64,000 bases of DNA from Jiangella mangrovi (GTDB lineage Bacteria > Actinomycetota > Actinomycetes > Jiangellales > Jiangellaceae), in contig NZ_JACHMM010000001.1 in assembly GCF_014204975.1 (NCBI RefSeq), forward strand, positions 2,294,001-2,358,000, read 5' to 3'. How positions within the stretch are numbered: position 1 is the stretch's first letter; every line of letters begins with the position of its first letter. Position numbers and translations under genes: made by a program. Under the pieces are notes generated by a model, which searched no databases, was not told where the DNA came from, and was given only the letters and a program-made list of their open reading frames with translations. Below, in pieces: positions 58,319 through 64,000 of the stretch.

Positions 58319-60547
58319 TCAGCCTGGCAGGTCGGCGAACACCTCGCGCAGCTCCGGCCATGCGGACGCCCGGCAGTAGACGGGCACTTCGTCGATCGGC
58401 ACCGGCCGGGTGACGGTCCGCCCGCCGGCCACAGGTGTCCCCGTCCAGACGTCCACCCAGTCACCCGCCGGCAGGTAGACCTCCCAGCTCGACGCGCCCG
58501 GCGAGAGCACCGGCGCCACCAGCAAGGAGTCACCCAGCAGGAACTCCCGGTCGACGACCTCCCACGCCGCCGCGTCGCCGGGGTGGTCGAAGAACAGCCC
58601 CCGCATCAGCGGCGCCCCGCCCGCGACAGCCGAAGCAGCCGACGCCGACAGGTACGGCACCAGCCGCTCGCGCAGGTGCGCGAACCGCCGGAACGCCGGC
58701 AGCACCCGGTCGTCCCCGGTACGCGAGGCGACGTTCCACGGCGTGCGGTCGCGCAGCGGCAGCCGGTGGTGGTTGAACTCGGAGTGGTACTGCATGATCG
58801 GCATGAACGCCGACGCCGCGGCGGCGCGCAGGTAGAGCTCGGCGTCGGGCACGTCGCCGGAGAAGCCGGCCAGGTCCCAGCCCCAGTAGACGATGCCGCA
58901 CGCTCCGGCCGTCACACCGGCGACCACCGCCGAACGGAAGCCGTCCCACGTCGAGTCCTCGTCGCCGGCCCAGAACGCGCCGTGCGCCTGCGACCCGGTG
59001 AACCCGGCCCGGCTGAACGTCACCGGCGCCTTGCCCGCGGATCGCAGCAGGTCACCGTAGGTGCGCGCGTACTCGACCGGGAACCGGTCGTTGCCGGCGA
59101 TCCCTCGAACCGACCCAGAACCGTGGCGCAGGTCCCGTCCCCACGCGTGCTCGCCGCCGTCGGTCTTGAAGCCGTCGATCCCGAGCTCCTCGACGAGGTA
59201 CCGCCGCTTCGACGTCCACCAGTCGCGCGCCTTCTCCGACGCCAGGTCCGGCATCAGCGCGAGCGGGAACCACCAGCCGCGGTTGCGGTACGGGCGTCCG
59301 TCCGCCTCAGTGACGACGAACCCGCCGGCCACCGCCGCCCGGGCGTCCGCCGCCAGCTGGCCGCGCGGATGTGGCCGCATCTTGAGCAGCGGGATCTGCC
59401 ACAGCAGCACCTTCACGTCCCGCGCATGCAGCTCCGACACCATGCCGCGTGGGTCCGGCCAGGCGCCGTCGGCGGGGAAGGTGAAGTCGGCCAGCCGGTG
59501 CGGCCCCCCGTCCTCGTTCACCTCGTACTGCGCGTCGCGGAAGGCCGTGAACGTCGACTCGTCGCTCCACGCCTCGATGACCAGGGCGCCGACGGGGATG
59601 TCGTGCTCGCGGTGGGCGTCCAGCTCGGCCATGACCCTGGCCTGCGTGTTCCACTCGTTGCCGCTGGCCCAGAGCCGGAACACCCAGTCCGGCAGCTCCT
59701 CGGGCCGGCCCGCCTCCGCGACGAATTCGCGCACGACCGACGCCGGCGACCCGGAGAACACCCCGACCGACAGCGCGTCGTCGCCGTCCAGCTCGGCCTC
59801 GACGACCAGCCGGTCCGGGGTCGTCGCGCCGACGTCGTACCAGGTCCGCCGCGCCGTCCGGACGTGGAGGCCCCACGAGCCGGCAGCGCCCACGACCAGC
59901 GCGAACGGCATCGGCAGATACGTCCGCCCGTGCGCGCCCTGCGCCTTGTACTGCTCGAACACGACGGCGTCGAGCGTGCGGCCGCGCTGGTCGACGGCGT
60001 CGTAGCGCTCGCCGAACCCGACCACGTGCTCGCCCGGGGCCAGCCGCAGCGCGAACCGGACCCGCCGTGGCCCCTCCGGACCGGTCAGCCACTCGACGCT
60101 GCCCGGCACCAGCCGGTCGCCGTCGTCCACCGTCAGCGACCCGCCGCGCGCCGACCACGCACCCGCCGACACCTCGTACCAGCGGGTCCGCCGCACCGCA
60201 CCGGACGACAGGGTCGCCACGAACCGGTACCGGTACACCGTCCCGGCGGCCAGCGGCGGCGTCTGCACCGACCAGTACGACCGGTCGGCGAGCGAGCGCG
60301 CCTGCGCGGCCGCCAGGTGCCCGCCGTCGTCGCCGGCACCGTCGTCGCCGATCATCGACGACGGCGGCAGCAGCGGCCAGGTCTCGACCCCGGACGGGCC
60401 GGACCACTCGCACACCACCGACGCCACCGCGGCCGACGCGCGGACCCGCAGCTCACAGGTCTCGCCGTCGACCGGGAGCGCCGGCACCCGCTGGTCGCCG
60501 GTGACGGCGTACGGGTGTTCGGAGCCGAACGGACGGTGCCGGATCAT
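58319..60547 (-). CDS. GH31 alpha-glucosidase-type glycoside hydrolase
   Basis: Cytoplasmic retaining glycosidase of 742 residues without a signal peptide. The N-terminal beta-sandwich is followed by the catalytic barrel with nucleophile Asp463 in FKTDGGEHAWG and acid/base candidate Asp529 in WAGDEDSTWDGF, and a C-terminal domain with VAPVLSPGASSWEVYLPAGDWVDVWTG. It probably hydrolyses imported alpha-glucosides or alpha-xylosides; the exact linkage cannot be read. The ATG at 60545-60547 overlaps the GH15-like stop by four bases. Confidence 0.9.
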   Translation of the reverse strand: MIRHRPFGSEHPYAVTGDQRVPALPVDGETCELRVRASAAVASVVCEWSGPSGVETWPLLPPSSMIGDDGAGDDGGHLAAAQARSLADRSYWSVQTPPLAAGTVYRYRFVATLSSGAVRRTRWYEVSAGAWSARGGSLTVDDGDRLVPGSVEWLTGPEGPRRVRFALRLAPGEHVVGFGERYDAVDQRGRTLDAVVFEQYKAQGAHGRTYLPMPFALVVGAAGSWGLHVRTARRTWYDVGATTPDRLVVEAELDGDDALSVGVFSGSPASVVREFVAEAGRPEELPDWVFRLWASGNEWNTQARVMAELDAHREHDIPVGALVIEAWSDESTFTAFRDAQYEVNEDGGPHRLADFTFPADGAWPDPRGMVSELHARDVKVLLWQIPLLKMRPHPRGQLAADARAAVAGGFVVTEADGRPYRNRGWWFPLALMPDLASEKARDWWTSKRRYLVEELGIDGFKTDGGEHAWGRDLRHGSGSVRGIAGNDRFPVEYARTYGDLLRSAGKAPVTFSRAGFTGSQAHGAFWAGDEDSTWDGFRSAVVAGVTAGACGIVYWGWDLAGFSGDVPDAELYLRAAAASAFMPIMQYHSEFNHHRLPLRDRTPWNVASRTGDDRVLPAFRRFAHLRERLVPYLSASAASAVAGGAPLMRGLFFDHPGDAAAWEVVDREFLLGDSLLVAPVLSPGASSWEVYLPAGDWVDVWTGTPVAGGRTVTRPVPIDEVPVYCRASAWPELREVFADLPG

Positions 60548-61659
60548 CGCGCCCTCCCCACCAGGCCGAGCTCCGCCGCCAGCACCAGGTACATGCCGTG
60601 CGACCAGAGCAGCGGCGTGGCGACCGTCCCCCAGCGCTCGATCCACTCCTGCTCGCGCTCCGGCGCCAGCAGGTGGTGCCCGACCTGCTCGGGCAGCTCG
60701 CCCGACGGCGTCGCCTGCGCGGCGATCCAGCGCAACGATGCCAGCGCCTCCTCACGACGCCCCGCCGCGGCCTGGTTCCAGCCGAGGAACGCCGTGAGCA
60801 GCGGCCACTGCCCGCCGCCGTAGAACGTGTCGGCGGCGTACCGGTGCACGCCGCCGTCGACGCACAGCGCGTCCTCGACCGCGGACACCGTCCCGCGTCC
60901 CAGCGAGCTGTCGACGGCGACCAGCCCGAACGGCGCGACGCACGCCAGCAGGCTGGCATCGATGTCGGCCGCGCCGAGCCACTTCGTCAGGTGACCGCCG
61001 TCGGAGACCCCCTCGGCCAGCACCAGCGCATCGAGCTCCCCGACGGCGTCCGCCGCGGCCGAGCGCTCGCCGGCCGACAGGGCCGCCGTCAGCGCCGGGT
61101 GCGCCGTCGCCGCCGCCAGACCGGCCCGGATCGCGCCCAGCGTCGACACGTGCCGGTGGTCGACGTGCTCCTCCCACCAGTCGTAGCAGGGCCGCGCCCA
61201 GAACGTCGTCAGGTAGCGCACTGCCGTCGCCACGCCGCCGTCGACACCATCGACCACCCCGTGCCGGTCGGTGTGGGCCGCGAGTGCCCACAGCCAGGTG
61301 CCGTAGCCGTCGAGCTGGAAGTCCCACCACGGGTCATTCCCGACTGCGCCGTCGATCGTGTAGCGGGTCGGCAGCAGGTCCGCGACCGGGATGTGCTCAC
61401 CGCGCGTAGAACGCGAGACCAGCGCGTCGACCTGGTCGGTGCGCTTGGCGAGCACGTCGGCGCACCACCGGTGGAACGCCGCCGCGCCGTCGGCGTCGCC
61501 GTAGCGGCTGGCGCCCTCGGCGATGAACGCGCCGTCGCGGAACCAGCTGTAGCCGCGGTAGGCGCTGAATGTCGGGCTGGCCGGGTAGGCGCCGGACGGG
61601 GCCTGATGGGTGGCGATGACCCGGTGGGAGGCCTCGGCCAGCGCGAGCAGGTCGGTCAC
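60544..61659 (-). CDS. GH15-type glucoamylase/isomaltose-glucohydrolase-like enzyme
   Basis: The 371-residue (alpha/alpha)6-barrel enzyme lacks a signal peptide. Landmarks are RGYSWFRDGAFIAEGASRYG near the start, DPWWDFQLDGYGTWLWAL, and TPSGELPEQVG with the likely general base/acid glutamate. It is shorter than secreted glucoamylases and resembles intracellular GH15 enzymes such as isomaltose glucohydrolase. Four-base overlaps link it to the binding-protein gene before it and the GH31 gene after it. Confidence 0.8.
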   Translation of the reverse strand: MTDLLALAEASHRVIATHQAPSGAYPASPTFSAYRGYSWFRDGAFIAEGASRYGDADGAAAFHRWCADVLAKRTDQVDALVSRSTRGEHIPVADLLPTRYTIDGAVGNDPWWDFQLDGYGTWLWALAAHTDRHGVVDGVDGGVATAVRYLTTFWARPCYDWWEEHVDHRHVSTLGAIRAGLAAATAHPALTAALSAGERSAAADAVGELDALVLAEGVSDGGHLTKWLGAADIDASLLACVAPFGLVAVDSSLGRGTVSAVEDALCVDGGVHRYAADTFYGGGQWPLLTAFLGWNQAAAGRREEALASLRWIAAQATPSGELPEQVGHHLLAPEREQEWIERWGTVATPLLWSHGMYLVLAAELGLVGRAR

Positions 61660-62903
61660 AGCAGCTCGTCCACCCGCGCGGCGGCGTCGGCGACGGCCTG
61701 CTCGACGGTCTTGCGCCCGGCCGCCGCGTTGCCCAGCTCCTCGGTGACGGCGTCCTGCATCTCCTGCTGGCGGACGATGACCGGCGGCAGCACGGTCTCC
61801 TCCAGCGCGTCGAAGACGGCCTGCCGGTTCGCCGGCGGGGTCTGCTCGAGGTACGGCGCCAGCTTGTCCTGGTCGGCGATCGGCGGCAGCTCCCAGCCCG
61901 CGTTCAGCCGGGTGTCGACGGTGGTGTCCGACGACGTGAGGAACTCCAGCCAGGCCTGCGCCTCCTCGGAGTGCTCGCTGTTCGCGCTGACCACGACGCC
62001 GTTGGTGAACATGGCGCTGGCCCGGTTGGTGGAGCCCGGCTCGACCACGACGTCCCACTCGAATGGCACGTCGGCCAGCGGGCCGAACATCCAGATGCCG
62101 CTGTGCCACATGGCCAGCTTGCCCTCGCGGAACAGCGTCGAGTCGAAGTCCGGCGTGCCCGCGCCCTCGGCCTCGGTCGGCATGACGGTGCCGGACTTGC
62201 CGGCCAGCCAGGTGGCGGCCGCGATGCCCTCGGGGCTGTTGAACGCCGTCGCGCTGCCGTCGTCGGTGAGGAACTGGCCGCCGGCCTGGGCCAGCGCCTT
62301 GTAGAACTCGTGGAACGTCGCGGGCTGGTAGTCGCCCCAGACGCCGGCTGCGGCGTCGGTCAGCGCGGTGGCGGCCGCCTGCTCGTCCTCCCAGGTCCAG
62401 TCCGCCGTCGGCTCCGGCACGCCGGCCGCCGCGAACAGGTCCTTGTTGTAGAAGAGGACGACGTCACTGAACGACTCCGGCAGTCCGAGCTGGGCGCCGT
62501 CGTGCTGGAAGGCCTCGAGCAGCGACGGCGTGTAGGCGCCGCCGTCGACGTCGAGTTCGGCCAGCGCGCCGCTCTCGGCGTAGGTCACGAAGTTCTCGTA
62601 GTTGAGCTCGAACGCGTCGGCCTCGGTGCCGCCGGCGACCGCGGTCTGCAGCTTGGTGAAGTAGTCGGCGAACGGCGTCGTCTCGACCTGGACGTCGATG
62701 CCGGGGTTCTCACTTTCGAACGACGCGACAATTGCTTCCAGGTTCTGCTCGTTGCCGCCGTTGGACGAGAACTCCATGTAGTGGACGACGGTCTGGCCGT
62801 CTTCGCCGTTGGACTCACGGGTGGCGGAACCCTGCGAGCAGGCCGACAGGGCGAGCAGTGCGGCCGCGGCGGCGACGGTGCCGAGGCGGATCGAGTGGGC
62901 CAT
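61656..62903 (-). CDS. sugar ABC transporter substrate-binding lipoprotein
   Basis: The 415-residue lipoprotein has a signal peptide with lipobox LALSAC (lipidated Cys about 22) and an extracellular solute-binding family 1 domain: VHYMEFSSNGGNEQNLEAIVASFESENPGIDV, FREGKLAMWHSGIWMFGPL, and EEAQAWLEFLTSS. It delivers an oligosaccharide, probably an alpha-glucoside given the two hydrolases encoded behind it. It starts 24 bases after the permease gene. Confidence 0.92.
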   Translation of the reverse strand: MAHSIRLGTVAAAAALLALSACSQGSATRESNGEDGQTVVHYMEFSSNGGNEQNLEAIVASFESENPGIDVQVETTPFADYFTKLQTAVAGGTEADAFELNYENFVTYAESGALAELDVDGGAYTPSLLEAFQHDGAQLGLPESFSDVVLFYNKDLFAAAGVPEPTADWTWEDEQAAATALTDAAAGVWGDYQPATFHEFYKALAQAGGQFLTDDGSATAFNSPEGIAAATWLAGKSGTVMPTEAEGAGTPDFDSTLFREGKLAMWHSGIWMFGPLADVPFEWDVVVEPGSTNRASAMFTNGVVVSANSEHSEEAQAWLEFLTSSDTTVDTRLNAGWELPPIADQDKLAPYLEQTPPANRQAVFDALEETVLPPVIVRQQEMQDAVTEELGNAAAGRKTVEQAVADAAARVDELL

Positions 62904-62927
62904 GGGAACTCCGTTTCGAGTCGAGCG

Positions 62928-63728
62928 TCACTTGAGCCCGGAGCGGGCGACGCCTTGGATGACGTATTTCTGCGCCGCGAGGTAGAGCACGGCGATCGGG
63001 ACGATGCTGATCACGGAGCCGGCCATCACCACGTCCCACTCGGTGGTGAACTGGCCGTGCAGGGTGGACAGGCCGAGCGGCAGCGTCATCAGCTCCGGCG
63101 AGCGGATGACCACCAGCGGCCAGAGGAAGCTGTTCCAGCTGGACATGAACGCGAGGACGGCGAAGGTCGCCAGCGCCGGGCGGATCAGCGGCCAGACGAC
63201 GGAGACGAAGATGCGCAGGTGCCCGGCGCCGTCGATGGTGGCCGCCTCGTCCAGCTCGATCGGCACCTGCGCGACGGCCTGCCGGAGCAGGAAGACGCCG
63301 AACGCGGACGCGATGCTCGGGGCCAGCAGGGCGGCGTAGGTGTCGACGAGGTTCAGCTCGCGCATCTCGATGAACAGCGGCACGACGAGCACCTGCATCG
63401 GCACCATGAGGGTCGCGAGGTAGACGAGGAACAGCGCGTTGCGGCCGGGGAAGTCGAGCCGGGCGAACGCGTAGGCGGCCATCGCGCTGGTGACGAGTTG
63501 CAGCAGCGTCGACGCGACGGCGATCCAGAGGCTGTTCGCCAGGATCCGCCAGAACGGCATCGCCTCGAGCAGCGTGCGGTAGGCGTCCAGGCCGGGCTCG
63601 TCGGGGATCAGGTCGGGCGTGCCCAGGCCGGCGCCGGGCGTGAGCGAGGTGATCACCGTCCAGGCGAACGGGAACAGCATGACCAGCGCGCCGACGGTGA
63701 CGGCTGTGTAGAGCGCGGGCCTACGCAT
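62928..63728 (-). CDS. sugar ABC transporter permease, MalG type
   Basis: The 266-residue, six-helix permease has the EAA loop DEAATIDGAGHLRIFVSVVWPLIRPAL that contacts the ATPase. MLFPFAWTVITSL opens the first helix. It pairs with the MalF-type permease; the genes overlap by eight bases. No ATPase gene is in the visible part of the operon, so a shared MsmK-like ATPase may serve it. Confidence 0.92.
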   Translation of the reverse strand: MRRPALYTAVTVGALVMLFPFAWTVITSLTPGAGLGTPDLIPDEPGLDAYRTLLEAMPFWRILANSLWIAVASTLLQLVTSAMAAYAFARLDFPGRNALFLVYLATLMVPMQVLVVPLFIEMRELNLVDTYAALLAPSIASAFGVFLLRQAVAQVPIELDEAATIDGAGHLRIFVSVVWPLIRPALATFAVLAFMSSWNSFLWPLVVIRSPELMTLPLGLSTLHGQFTTEWDVVMAGSVISIVPIAVLYLAAQKYVIQGVARSGLK

Positions 63729-64000
63729 AGGTCACCCACCGGCGCTGGCCGCGGACCTGGACGATCGTGACCACGAGCACCACTAGGAAGAGCAGCCACG
63801 ACAGCGCCGACGCGTCGCCGGCCCGGCCGTAGCGGAACGTGAGGTCGTAGATCTGCTGCACGACGACCTCGGTGGCGCCGGCCGGTCCGCCGCCGGTCAT
63901 GACGTACACCTGGTCGAACACCTGGAAGCCGTTGATCAGCGAGATGACGACCACGAAGAAGGTCGACGGCGACAGCAGCGGCAGCGTGACGTGGCGGAAC
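63721..64000 (-). CDS. sugar ABC transporter permease, MalF type, C-terminal part (runs off window)
   Basis: About 92 C-terminal residues are visible: the end of the EAA loop (FRHVTLPLLSPS), then VVISLINGFQVFDQVYVMTGGGPAGATEVVVQQIYDLTFRYGRAGDASALSW and a last helix. This is the standard MalF/UgpA-type end. The remaining gene and any upstream ATPase or regulator lie beyond the window. Confidence 0.9.
   Translation of the reverse strand, partial: FRHVTLPLLSPSTFFVVVISLINGFQVFDQVYVMTGGGPAGATEVVVQQIYDLTFRYGRAGDASALSWLLFLVVLVVTIVQVRGQRRWVTYA

Overview
The window is very GC-rich (about 70% by eye) with dense, mostly minus-strand operons, frequent 4-base start/stop overlaps, many GTG and TTG starts, and Actinomycetota-specific families: a BldG-type anti-anti-sigma factor, a K+-independent H+-pyrophosphatase, an F420-type PPOX enzyme, a PadR/DUF1707 pair, Tad genes of the helicase/secretion neighbourhood, HtaA haem proteins and an LAxTG sorting motif. 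It is chromosomal DNA of a filamentous-type actinomycete. A Jiangellales- or Streptomyces-like genus would fit, but the genus is a guess.

1-10 kb is carbon handling. A DUF485-symporter-acs operon takes up and activates acetate. A second sodium/solute symporter is encoded with a small membrane partner and a LytS/LytTR two-component pair, next to a threonine-dehydratase-like enzyme and a divergent LysR regulator. A nucleotidyltransferase/HEPN pair with palindromic operators sits between the two symporter loci. 10-16 kb holds an alpha/beta hydrolase, an intact IS630-family element inserted exactly in the stop codon of a ferric-siderophore ABC ATPase gene, the rest of that transporter, a methyltransferase and a PadR/DUF1707 operon. 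17-21 kb carries a degenerate Fic-fold protein, two membrane proteins of unknown role and a HAD phosphatase.

21-34 kb is the actinobacterial Tad locus: a CpaE-like protein, TadA, TadB, TadC, a Flp-like pilin and two TadE-type pseudopilins, interrupted by an F420-type enzyme and a DMT exporter, then the DECH helicase, bldG and hppA. A remnant tandem duplication lies between the CpaE-like gene and tadA. 34-38 kb holds a MocR regulator with a divergent exporter, a tyrosine-phosphatase-like protein and a sigma factor.

38-50 kb is a haem-acquisition island. An operon hmuO-hmuT-hmuU-hmuV (haem oxygenase, haem-binding lipoprotein, permease, ATPase) diverges from two sortase-anchored surface proteins, one of 2425 residues with four HtaA or HtaA-like modules. 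Two tandem DtxR/IdeR-type iron boxes lie between them. The surface proteins would capture haem, HmuTUV would import it and HmuO would open the ring. This is the most interesting system in the window.

50-58 kb is mixed: a LysE exporter, YCII and reductase-like genes, a phosphotransferase/DUF2470 pair, a large methyltransferase, a Ni/Co exporter pair and a DUF4143 ATPase with three 23-bp-spaced upstream repeats. 58-64 kb is an alpha-glucoside operon: two ABC permeases, a binding lipoprotein, GH15 and GH31 enzymes and a VOC protein. It runs off the right edge; acs runs off the left edge. I saw no rRNA, tRNA or CRISPR array.
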